Part shown: positions 56,396 through 64,000 of the stretch, piece after piece
Layout of the letters: every line of letters begins with the position of its first letter
Numbering within the stretch: the first letter of the stretch is position 1
From: Billgrantia azerbaijanica
GTDB lineage: Bacteria > Pseudomonadota > Gammaproteobacteria > Pseudomonadales > Halomonadaceae
NCBI GenBank assembly: GCA_004551485.1
Contig: SBLD01000002.1
Coordinates: 186,001 to 250,000 of the forward strand
DNA: 64,000 nt
Direction: 5' to 3'
Notes under the pieces: generated by a model
The model's input: only the letters and a program-made list of their open reading frames with translations
What the model was told of the DNA's origin: nothing
The model's database searches: none
Translations under genes and position numbers: made by a program

Positions 56396-57274
56396 GTGCC
56401 CGGCTATCGCATGCTGCTGTGTGCACTGCTGGCCGCAGCGCTGATGTTTGCCGATCACCGCTTCACGCGTATGGAGGCCGTGCGGGCCCAGCTCTCCACC
56501 GTGGTGGCGCCGATCCTGTGGCTGGTCAGCATGCCCAGCGATGTCCTTACCTGGGGGGCGCTGGCGCTCTCCGAGCAGCGGGCGCTGGTGGAGGAGAACC
56601 GCCGCCTGCGTGAACAGATCCTGCACCTCTCTCACCGCGTGCAGCGCATGTCGAGCCTGACCGCCGAGAACGTGCGCCTGCGCGAACTGCTCGACGCCGG
56701 CAAGCGTCACGACGTGCCCTACATCACCGCCGAGCTGCTCTCCCTGGATGCCGATCCCTTCACCTTCCAGATGGTGGTGGACCGCGGCCGGCGCGACGGC
56801 GTCTACGTGGGGCAGCCGGTGATGGATGCCGCGGGGCTGGTGGGACAGGTCACGGCAATCTCTGCCTTCTCGAGCCGCGTGCTGATGCTCGCCGATGCCA
56901 GCCACGCGTTGCCCGTGCAGGTCAACCGCAACGGCCTGCGCTTCATCGTCCAGGGTGCCGGGAAGTACGCGGCTCTGGACGTGTTGCACGTGCCGGATAC
57001 CGCCGATATCCGCGAGGGCGACCTGCTGGTCAGCTCGGGGCTGGCCGGGCGCTTTCCCCCAGGCTTTCCCGTGGCGCGGGTAAGCGAAGTGGTTCACGAT
57101 CCGGGCCAGCCCTTCGCGCGCGTCACGGCGGCGCCCGTGGCGCGCCTGCAGCGCTCGCGCCACTTCCTGCTGCTGTTTCCGTCGGCGCCGGCCCCCGAGC
57201 CGGATGACGAGTCCTGGCGGGCCGAGCCCGAGCCGCCGGCCGAAGAACCCCCGTCCGACGAGGAGGTCTCCTGA
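56396..57274 (+). CDS. mreC: Rod-shape-determining protein MreC
   Basis: A periplasmic scaffold of the elongasome with one N-terminal membrane helix (about residues 5-20), a coiled coil (about 65-95, EENRRLREQILHLSHRVQRM) and paired beta domains, then a Pro/Glu-rich tail. The listed start is GTG at 56396 (292 aa) with no clear ribosome-binding site. The frame is open back to mreB, and IKPLFSHGS, the usual MreC N-terminus, lies upstream from ATC at 56369 with GGGGG 8 nt before it. The true start may therefore be non-standard (see findings). The stop overlaps the mreD start by one base. Confidence 0.92.
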   Translation: MPGYRMLLCALLAAALMFADHRFTRMEAVRAQLSTVVAPILWLVSMPSDVLTWGALALSEQRALVEENRRLREQILHLSHRVQRMSSLTAENVRLRELLDAGKRHDVPYITAELLSLDADPFTFQMVVDRGRRDGVYVGQPVMDAAGLVGQVTAISAFSSRVLMLADASHALPVQVNRNGLRFIVQGAGKYAALDVLHVPDTADIREGDLLVSSGLAGRFPPGFPVARVSEVVHDPGQPFARVTAAPVARLQRSRHFLLLFPSAPAPEPDDESWRAEPEPPAEEPPSDEEVS

Positions 57275-57765
57275 TGCCGAGCGCTCCGGTGACGGCCCTG
57301 CCGTGGATCTGGCTCTCGCTGCTGCTGGCGCTCTGCCTGCAGGTGATGCCGCTGGCCGAAGGGTGGCAGGTGTGGCGACCCGACTGGCTGGGGCTGATGC
57401 TGATCTACTGGTGCATGTCGGCCCCCGACCGCGTCGGCGTCTTCCACGGTTTCGTGCTGGGCATCCTGCTCGACCTGATCGAGGGCGCGACGCTGGGCCA
57501 GAACGCCCTGGCGCTGTCGCTGCTGGCCTTCCTCTGCGCGCTCGTCTATCCCCGCTTTCGCGCCTACTCGCTGGTGCAGCAGGCGCTGCTGATCCCGGTG
57601 CTGCTGGGGCTCTCCCAGCTTGCCGAGCAGTGGCTGCGTACCCTGTTCGGTCCGTTTTCCATTCACCTCTCCTTCCTGCTGCCGTCGCTGATCGGTGCCG
57701 CGCTGTGGCCGTGGTTGGCCACCATGTTCCGCGCCATGGAGCGCCGCCTGGCCGGTCAGCAGTGA
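57274..57765 (+). CDS. mreD: Rod-shape-determining protein MreD
   Basis: A 163-aa inner-membrane protein with about five helices that completes the MreBCD elongasome core. ARG and ASP residues in [22 protein letters not shown] are typical. It starts at the base shared with the mreC stop (TGATG). Confidence 0.95.
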   Translation: MPSAPVTALPWIWLSLLLALCLQVMPLAEGWQVWRPDWLGLMLIYWCMSAPDRVGVFHGFVLGILLDLIEGATLGQNALALSLLAFLCALVYPRFRAYSLVQQALLIPVLLGLSQLAEQWLRTLFGPFSIHLSFLLPSLIGAALWPWLATMFRAMERRLAGQQ

Positions 57766-57778
57766 CCACGAATTGCCC

Positions 57779-58381
57779 ATGACTGACCCGCAAGCCTCTC
57801 CTGTGCTTTGTCTCGCCTCGGCGTCGCCGCGTCGCCGCGAGCTGCTCGCCTCGATCGGGGTGGCCGTCGAGGTGCTCCCCGTCGACATCGATGAGTCGGT
57901 ACGCCCCGGCGAGCCCGTCGTCGACTACGTGAGGCGCCTGGCCCGCGACAAGGCGTGCGCGGGCTGCCGCCTGTCGGCGCTGCCCGTGCTGGGGTCGGAC
58001 ACCGCCGTGGTGCTCGACGGGCGCATCCTCGGCAAGCCCCGCGACCGCGACGATGCCGCGGCGATGCTGCGCGCCCTGGCGGGGCGCACCCACGAGGTGC
58101 TCACCGCCGTCGCGGTGGCCGGACCGGCCGGGCTGCTCGACGCCTGCGTGGCCACGCGGGTGGTCATGCGCCCGATCGAGGAGGCCGAAATCAGCGCCTA
58201 CTGGGCCACCGGCGAGCCCGCCGACAAGGCGGGCGGCTATGCCATCCAGGGGCTCGCCGCGGTGTTCGTCGCGCGCATCGAGGGCAGCCACTCGGCGGTG
58301 GTGGGCCTGCCGCTGTTCGAGACCGCCGAGCTGCTGCGTCGCCAGGGCGTACCGCTGTGGAATGGCACTCTCGCGGGATAA
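57779..58381 (+). CDS. maf: Maf family nucleotide pyrophosphatase
   Basis: A 200-aa house-cleaning enzyme that hydrolyses non-canonical or UTP/dTTP-type nucleotides. Motifs are [12 protein letters not shown] (11-22), the KAC segment and [18 protein letters not shown] with the catalytic Asp, plus AGGYAIQG. Its position between mreD and rng is the standard one for YhdE-type Maf. Confidence 0.94.
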   Translation: MTDPQASPVLCLASASPRRRELLASIGVAVEVLPVDIDESVRPGEPVVDYVRRLARDKACAGCRLSALPVLGSDTAVVLDGRILGKPRDRDDAAAMLRALAGRTHEVLTAVAVAGPAGLLDACVATRVVMRPIEEAEISAYWATGEPADKAGGYAIQGLAAVFVARIEGSHSAVVGLPLFETAELLRRQGVPLWNGTLAG

Positions 58382-58439
58382 GCCTCGCGATGAGGCTGTG
58401 TCATAATGCCTCGAGATTCTACTGGACAAGGATTTCCGC

Positions 58440-59903
58440 ATGAGCGGCGAAGTACTGATCAATCTCACGCCGATGGAAACCCGCGTGGCGGTGGTGGAGA
58501 ACGGGGTGCTGCAGGAGGCCCTGATCGAGCGGACCCGGCGCCGCGGCATCGTCGGCAACATCTACAAGGGACGGGTGGTGCGGGTGCTGCCCGGCATGCA
58601 GGCCGCCTTCATCGACATTGGCCTGGACCGCGCCGCCTTCATCCACGCCCATGAGGTGATGCCGCCGGGCACCCCGCCGGAGGAACAGGTCTCCATCGGG
58701 GCGCTGCTGCACGAGGGGCAGGCGCTGGTGGTGCAGGTCACCAAGGATCCCATCGGCTCCAAGGGCGCGCGGCTGACCACCCACCTCTCGGTGCCGTCGC
58801 GCTACCTGGTCTACATGCCCGACTCCCCCCACAACGGCGTGTCGCAGCGCATCGAGGACGACGGCGAGCGCGAGCGGCTGCGCCAGCTGCTGGAGGCGGT
58901 GCAGGAGGAGCAGGAGCTGGAGATCACCGGCGGCTTCATCGTGCGCACCGCCGCCGAGGGCGTCGGTCGCGACGAGCTCTACACCGACATGCACTTCCTG
59001 CTGCGCCTGTGGCGCAAGGTCGGCGAGCGCAAGATCACCGCTCCGGCGCCGAGCGTGATCTACGACGACCTGCCACTGTTCATCCGCACCCTGCGCGACC
59101 TGATGCGCGACGAGATCGAGAAGGTGCGCATCGACTCGCGGGAGAACTACGTCAAGCTGATCGAGTTCGCCGAGGAGTTCATGCCGGACGCCGCGCCGCG
59201 CATTGAATACTACCCGGGGGAGCGGCCGATCTTCGACCTCTACAGCGTCGAGGACGAGATCCAGAAGGCGCTGGGCCGCAAGGTGCAGCTCAAGTCGGGC
59301 GGCTACCTGGTCATCGATCCCACCGAAGCGATGACCACCATCGACGTCAATACCGGCGGCTACGTGGGGCACCGCAACCTCGAGGAGACCATCTTCAAGA
59401 CCAACCTCGAGGCGGCCAACGCCATCGCCCGCCAACTGCGCCTGCGCAACCTCGGCGGGATCATCATCATCGACTTCATCGACATGGAGGACACGGAGCA
59501 CCAGCGCCAGGTGCTGCGCATGCTGGAGAAGGCGCTGGAGCGCGACCATGCCAAGACCAAGTGCACCGGCGTTACCGAGCTGGGGCTCGTGCAACTGACC
59601 CGCAAGCGTACCCGCGAGAGCCTGGAGCAGACGCTGTGCGAGGCCTGTTCGACCTGCGGTGGCCGTGGCACGCTCAAGACCCCCGAGACGGTCTGCTACG
59701 AGATCTTCCGCGAGATCCTGCGTGAGGAGCGTGCCTACAGCGCCGAGACCTACATGGTGCTGGCCTCCCAGGCGGTGGTCGATCGCCTGCTCGACGAGGA
59801 GTCCGCCTCGGTCGCCGACCTGGAGACCTTCATCGGCAAGACCATCCGCTTCCAGGTCGAGAACCACTACTCCCAGGAGCAGTACGACATCGTGCTGATG
59901 TGA
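58440..59903 (+). CDS. rng: Ribonuclease G
   Basis: A 487-aa endoribonuclease of the RNase E/G family that matures 16S rRNA and decays some mRNAs. It has the S1 domain at about 35-120, the two catalytic Asp in TIDVNTGG and IIIIDFIDM, and the zinc-link Cys pair in EACSTCGGRG that joins dimers. It lacks the long degradosome tail of RNase E. It follows maf by 58 nt. Confidence 0.96.
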   Translation: MSGEVLINLTPMETRVAVVENGVLQEALIERTRRRGIVGNIYKGRVVRVLPGMQAAFIDIGLDRAAFIHAHEVMPPGTPPEEQVSIGALLHEGQALVVQVTKDPIGSKGARLTTHLSVPSRYLVYMPDSPHNGVSQRIEDDGERERLRQLLEAVQEEQELEITGGFIVRTAAEGVGRDELYTDMHFLLRLWRKVGERKITAPAPSVIYDDLPLFIRTLRDLMRDEIEKVRIDSRENYVKLIEFAEEFMPDAAPRIEYYPGERPIFDLYSVEDEIQKALGRKVQLKSGGYLVIDPTEAMTTIDVNTGGYVGHRNLEETIFKTNLEAANAIARQLRLRNLGGIIIIDFIDMEDTEHQRQVLRMLEKALERDHAKTKCTGVTELGLVQLTRKRTRESLEQTLCEACSTCGGRGTLKTPETVCYEIFREILREERAYSAETYMVLASQAVVDRLLDEESASVADLETFIGKTIRFQVENHYSQEQYDIVLM

Positions 59904-59907
59904 GCCG

Positions 59908-62900
59908 ATGCACCCGATCCGCCTGCTGAGCCGCTGGGGCCTGACGCTCGCCGCCGTGGTGCTGGGGCTGGTGGCCCTGCTGCTGTTGCTGCTGCGCCTG
60001 GTGCTGGCCCAGGTGGACGATCTGGCACCGCGCCTGGAGCAACTGATCGAGGCGCGCTTCGCCGCCTGGAGCGAACTCGGTCATCTCGAGGCGCGGCTGG
60101 CCGGCCTGGACCCGCTGATCGAGGCGGGGGGGCTGACCATCCGCACCCAACAAGGGGCGCAGGGCGTGCCGCTGCTCGAGGTCGAAGGGGCACGGCTGCG
60201 CCTCGACACCCTGGCGAGCCTGCGCGACGGCATGCCGGTGGTCGAGGATGCCCGGCTCACCGGCCTCACCCTGCACCTCTATCAGGACCCTCAGGGGGGC
60301 TGGCACTGGCCCGACCCGGCACGGGTGCCGCCCGTGCTGCTGCCCGAGGCGGAACTGAGCCTGGCACGCCTGGACTTCTGGGTCGGCGTGCTGCTGCGTC
60401 AGCGCGCCTGGGTCGAGGAGCTGCGGCTGGTGCTGCACGGTCGCGAGACCCGCCTCGGTCTGCACGCCCCCCGGGTGCTGATGACCGGGGATGCCCGCCA
60501 CGCGCACCTGGAGGGCGAGGTGTTCATGGACGGCGACCGGGAGGCCTCGCTGCAGGCGGCCCTGGAGATCTTCCCCGGCCCAGAGGGCCTGTCCGACTTC
60601 AGCGCCGCCCTGCAGGCCGACATGAAGCTCGATACCCTCATCGAGCTGGCCGCCATCCTGACCCGTACCGACGACCCGCTGCGTCTGGCCGAGGCGCGCG
60701 GCGACGTGCGGCTGTGGGGGCGCTGGCACCGCGGCACCCTGGCCGATGCCCGCCTGGACCTGGCGGCCCCGCGCCTGGCTCTGCGCCACGAGGCGGAGCT
60801 CATCGCCCTGGAAGACGTCGAGGCGCGCGGACAGTGGCTGCGCGACGACGACGGCTGGCAGGCCTGGCTGGAGGGCGATGCCGGCACGGCGGCCTGGGCC
60901 GAGCCGGAGGAGATGCCCGCCGGCGGGGGGCCGGCCCTGCCGCGCCGCTGGCACCTGCGCCACACCCCTGACGGCTGGCGGCTCAACACCAGCGAGTTCG
61001 AGCTCGCCGCGCTTGCCGCCTGGCGCGACAGGGTGCCGCTGCCGGAGGGGCTCACGCGCACCCTCGACGCCCTGGCGCCGCGCGGCCGTGTCGCCGGCCT
61101 CTCCGTGGGGCGGCAGAACGGTCACTGGCTGGCCCGGGCCGCGCTGCACGACGTGGAGGTCGACCCCTGGCAGCAGGCCCCCGGCGGTGGCCCGCTGGAT
61201 GCCTGGGTGGACGTGCGCGACCTCACCGGTCGCGTGCGCGTCGCCGGTGACGACGGCATGACCCTGACCTTCCCCAGGATCTTTCCCGAGCCCCTGGCGC
61301 TCTCCCACGCCGGTGGCGAGGTGAGTTGGTCCTACGACGGGCCGCGCAGCTACGTCAGCGGGCGCGGCCTGCGCGTCGGCTGGCAGGGGGCCGAGGTCGA
61401 GGGCGGTTTCGGCCTGGCCGTGGGGGGAGCGCAGCGCGGCGGTTTCGGCCTGGACCTCGCCTTCCGTAACGCCGATGCTCGGGAGCGGGTGCTGCGCGAC
61501 TGGCTGCCGACCGGGGTGCTCGACCCCGAGCTGACCGAGTGGCTGGCCGGGGGGGCGGCGGGTTACGTGCCGGAAGGGCGCCTGCGGCTGCATGTGCCGC
61601 TGGGCCGCGAGGCACCGAAGGTCGCCCCGCGGCTGCAGCTCAACCTCGCGGTCGAGGAGGGGCGGCTGCCCTATGCCCCCGGCTGGCCGGCGCTGGAGCA
61701 GGTCACCGGTGAGCTGCACCTGGAGGACGGTAGCCTGGCGGCCGAGGTCCGCCACGCCGAGAGCCTGGGTGTCACGGCGACCAGCGGCCGGGTGTCGCTG
61801 CAGGACGAGCGACTGGCGGTGCGTGGCGACCTGGCCGCCGACGGCGAGGCGCTGCGCCGCTACCTGCTGGCCATGCCGGTGGCGGGCATCGAGGCCGTGG
61901 CCCCCTGGCAGGGCGAGGGCCGTGCCGAGGGGGATATGGCGCTGGAACTGACGCTGAACGAGCCCGACTCCCTGGCGCTCGACATCGAGACCCGGGCCGC
62001 CTTCGAGCGCCTCACGCAGCGTGACCTGGGGCTCACCTTCCACGAGGTGCAGGGACCGCTCGCCTGGCGGCAGCGCGGCGAGAAGGGGGGGATCGAGGGC
62101 GAGCTCGAGGGGCGCCTGCTCGGCGGACCGGTGACGGCGACACTCGATACCCAGGCCGGCGGCATCGATTTCAGCGGCACCGCGGAGGCCGCCGCCTTGC
62201 TCGACTGGGGCAGTGTGGCGGCGCTCGGCGAGCGTGTCTCCGGGCGTGTGCCCTGGCGCGGACGCCTCGCGCTCGAGGAAGCGAGCAGCCGGCTGCACCT
62301 GGAGAGCGGACTCGAGGCGCTGGCCATCGACCTGCCGGCGCCGTTCGGCAAGCCGGCCGGCGAGCCACGGCCGCTGCGCCTGGATGCCGATCTCGGGGCG
62401 GGGCGGCTCGAGGCGACGCTGGGCCGTGAGCTGCGCCTGCGCTGGCGCGAGCTCGGCGAGGCGCCGGGTGGCCAGGGGCAGCTGTGGCTCGGTCGCCCCC
62501 CGGCAGAGCCGGCCTGGCCGCGCGAGGCGGGGTGGCACATTGCGGCCTACCAGCCGCGCCTGCGGCTGCCCGAGTGGCGCGAGACGCTATCGGCACTGGC
62601 CGGCCGGGACACCGCTGCGGTCGGCGCCGTGCGCCGGGTACGGCTGGCCACCGACTGCCTGGACGGCGGGGGCGGCTGCCTGAGCGACCTGCGCGCCGAG
62701 GTGACGCCCCAGGCCGGCGGCGGCTGGCGTGCCGCCCTGGATGGCAGCCTGCTGAGCGGCAATCTGGACTACCGCCCCTCGCTCGCCGAGCCTCTCGACG
62801 TGGCCCTGACCCGCCTGTCGCTGGACAGCCTGCTGCCGGGCACCGCGGGCGAAGGGGCCGGGGAGCTCTTTGCCGAACTCGACGTACCGCCAGAGCCGGA

Positions 62901-63735
62901 ACCGCTGCCCGACTGGGTGGCGCGGCTGCCGGACGGCCGCCTGCGCATCGCCGACCTGGAGCATCGCGGACGTACCTTCGGCCCCTTCACCGCCTACTGG
63001 CGGGCCGATGCGGGGCGCCTGTCCGTGAGGCCGCTGGGCCTGACGCTCGGGCAGGTATCGGCGCGCGGTGAAGTGATCTGGGAAGGCGCCGGGGAGGGCG
63101 CGAGCCTGACACGCTCGCGCCTCGATCTGGATGGCCGCGACCTGGGCTCGGCCCTGGAGCGCCTGGGGCAGCCGGTGACCCTGCGCAGCGGCATGACGCG
63201 AGTGCGTAGCCAGCTCGCCTGGCCGGGCGCGCCCTGGCAGTTCGCCCTGGCGCGCTCCCGCGGCAGCGTGGAGGTCGAGCTGCGCGACGGGCGTTTTCTC
63301 AACGTGGAGTCGCCGTCGGCGCGGCTGGTGGGGCTGTTCAACCTCGACAACCTGGTGCGCCGGCTGCAATTGGACTTTTCCGACGTGACGGGGCAGGGTA
63401 CCGCTTTCGATTCGGTGGTGGGAGCCGCTACGCTGTATGAAGGGGTTCTCGAGACCCAGGGCCCCGTGGAAGTCGAAGGGCCGGCGACCACCTTCACGCT
63501 GCAGGGCAGCGTGGACCTGGCGCGCCGGGAACTCGACCAGCGGCTGGGCGTCACAGTGCCCATCAGCCGCAACCTGCCGCTGGCGGCGGTGCTCGCCGGT
63601 GCGCCGGTGATCGGCGGGGCGCTGTTCATTGCCGACCGCCTGTTCGGCAGCGCCATCGACCGGGTCACCCGAATTCATTACCGCGTGCGTGGTCCCTGGA
63701 CGGCGCCGCAGATCACACTGGAAAGTGCCGAATGA
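59908..63735 (+). CDS. yhdP: YhdP family (AsmA-like) envelope lipid-transport protein
   Basis: A 1275-aa protein with an N-terminal membrane anchor (about 8-36, Leu-rich) and a very long periplasmic part that continues the repeating-groove beta fold of AsmA-like proteins (DUF3971), then an AsmA_2 region from about 1080 on (LVGLFNLDNLVRRLQLDFSDV). In E. coli, YhdP moves phospholipids to the outer membrane together with TamB and YdbH. It starts 4 nt after rng and overlaps the tldD start (ATGA). Confidence 0.93.
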   Translation: MHPIRLLSRWGLTLAAVVLGLVALLLLLLRLVLAQVDDLAPRLEQLIEARFAAWSELGHLEARLAGLDPLIEAGGLTIRTQQGAQGVPLLEVEGARLRLDTLASLRDGMPVVEDARLTGLTLHLYQDPQGGWHWPDPARVPPVLLPEAELSLARLDFWVGVLLRQRAWVEELRLVLHGRETRLGLHAPRVLMTGDARHAHLEGEVFMDGDREASLQAALEIFPGPEGLSDFSAALQADMKLDTLIELAAILTRTDDPLRLAEARGDVRLWGRWHRGTLADARLDLAAPRLALRHEAELIALEDVEARGQWLRDDDGWQAWLEGDAGTAAWAEPEEMPAGGGPALPRRWHLRHTPDGWRLNTSEFELAALAAWRDRVPLPEGLTRTLDALAPRGRVAGLSVGRQNGHWLARAALHDVEVDPWQQAPGGGPLDAWVDVRDLTGRVRVAGDDGMTLTFPRIFPEPLALSHAGGEVSWSYDGPRSYVSGRGLRVGWQGAEVEGGFGLAVGGAQRGGFGLDLAFRNADARERVLRDWLPTGVLDPELTEWLAGGAAGYVPEGRLRLHVPLGREAPKVAPRLQLNLAVEEGRLPYAPGWPALEQVTGELHLEDGSLAAEVRHAESLGVTATSGRVSLQDERLAVRGDLAADGEALRRYLLAMPVAGIEAVAPWQGEGRAEGDMALELTLNEPDSLALDIETRAAFERLTQRDLGLTFHEVQGPLAWRQRGEKGGIEGELEGRLLGGPVTATLDTQAGGIDFSGTAEAAALLDWGSVAALGERVSGRVPWRGRLALEEASSRLHLESGLEALAIDLPAPFGKPAGEPRPLRLDADLGAGRLEATLGRELRLRWRELGEAPGGQGQLWLGRPPAEPAWPREAGWHIAAYQPRLRLPEWRETLSALAGRDTAAVGAVRRVRLATDCLDGGGGCLSDLRAEVTPQAGGGWRAALDGSLLSGNLDYRPSLAEPLDVALTRLSLDSLLPGTAGEGAGELFAELDVPPEPEPLPDWVARLPDGRLRIADLEHRGRTFGPFTAYWRADAGRLSVRPLGLTLGQVSARGEVIWEGAGEGASLTRSRLDLDGRDLGSALERLGQPVTLRSGMTRVRSQLAWPGAPWQFALARSRGSVEVELRDGRFLNVESPSARLVGLFNLDNLVRRLQLDFSDVTGQGTAFDSVVGAATLYEGVLETQGPVEVEGPATTFTLQGSVDLARRELDQRLGVTVPISRNLPLAAVLAGAPVIGGALFIADRLFGSAIDRVTRIHYRVRGPWTAPQITLESAE

Positions 63736-64000
63736 CGATACGACCGCATGCCCTGCTCGACACCGCCGCCGAGATCCTGCTGCATCCCGGCGGCCTGGAC
63801 CTCGAGGCGCTGGATGCCGGCCTCGGCCACGCGCTGACGCCCGGCGTCGACTATGCCGACCTCTACTTCCAGCGCAGCTGGCACGAGAGCTGGGTGCTGG
63901 AGGATGGCGAGGTCAAGGAGGCCGGCTACAACATCGACGGCGGCGTCGGCGTGCGCGCCATGGCCGGCGAGAAGACCGGTTTCGCCTACTCCAACCAGAT
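63732..64000 (+). CDS. tldD: Metalloprotease TldD, N-terminal part (cut by window end)
   Basis: The first 89 codons of TldD, one half of the TldD/TldE zinc protease that processes microcin B17 and degrades CcdA in E. coli. The segment VDYADLYFQRSWHESWVLEDG and GGVGVRAMAGEKTGFAYSNQ is typical. The gene continues beyond 64000. It is coupled to yhdP by a 4-nt overlap. Confidence 0.9.
   Translation, partial: MTIRPHALLDTAAEILLHPGGLDLEALDAGLGHALTPGVDYADLYFQRSWHESWVLEDGEVKEAGYNIDGGVGVRAMAGEKTGFAYSNQ

Noticed and set aside
59830-62538. 902-codon minus-strand open frame opposite yhdP
   Set aside because: Gln/His-rich shadow of yhdP codons; no family resemblance.

Overview
The window is one GC-rich, densely coded bacterial chromosome segment. 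The gene orders (lolB-ispE-tRNA-Gln-prs-rplY-pth-ychF, hemA-prfA-prmC, gatCAB / mreBCD-maf-rng-yhdP-tldD) are those of Gammaproteobacteria. Acidic proteins (for example the Glu-rich tail of bL25) and several methylamine- and polyamine-catabolic genes suggest a halophile of the Halomonas/Halomonadaceae type. That assignment is inference from gene content and protein character, not from a database search. No phage, insertion sequence or CRISPR array was seen.

Layout. 1-600: an elongator tRNA-Met and three tRNA-Asn genes. 787-960: a truncated PAS-domain gene remnant. 1013-6448: prc, apeB, a LysR regulator and an EamA exporter, followed by a second identical tRNA-Met on the opposite strand (6510-6586). 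6828-13874: a housekeeping run on the minus strand (TPR lipoprotein, lolB, ispE, tRNA-Gln, prs, rplY, pth, ychF). 14099-18968: hemA-prfA-prmC, then lrp-moeB. 19161-27213: a seven-gene polyamine operon (FAD oxidase, PotABCD-like ABC transporter, glutamylpolyamine synthetase, second FAD oxidase). 27228-35363: a one-carbon block (fhs, an AraC-family regulator, a dimethylglycine-dehydrogenase-like FAD/GcvT fusion, a DmdA-like GcvT protein and a MetF-like protein). 35567-36115: a glycine-zipper envelope protein. 36191-41459: putrescine catabolism (puuA, puuD, spuC, puuC). 41551-42036: a secreted glycine-rich protein. 42297-49585: an NAD-linked molybdenum formate dehydrogenase operon (fdsGBA-fdhD-fdsD) with a divergent ModE-like regulator. 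49769-51773: a DUF1326/DUF2182 pair and a PuuR-like regulator. 51835-55118: gatCAB. 55301-64000: mreBCD-maf-rng-yhdP-tldD, with tldD cut by the window end.

How it works together. Polyamines are imported by the Pot transporter, glutamylated by PuuA, oxidised by PuuB-like enzymes or transaminated by SpuC, dehydrogenated by PuuC and released by PuuD. The one-carbon genes form a plausible chain from N- or S-methyl compounds to CO2: demethylation onto tetrahydrofolate (FAD/GcvT fusion and DmdA-like protein), oxidation of methyl-THF (MetF-like), release of formate with ATP recovery (Fhs run in reverse) and formate oxidation to CO2 with NADH (FdsGBAD). A FolD step would have to be encoded elsewhere.

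Items most worth attention are a three-copy interspersed long-hairpin element whose arms differ between copies but stay complementary within each copy, the Cys-rich DUF1326/DUF2182 pair, the DmdA-like/MetF-like one-carbon module with repeated GGCGACA motifs in its intergenic regions, and a strong terminator immediately upstream of the pth ribosome-binding site.
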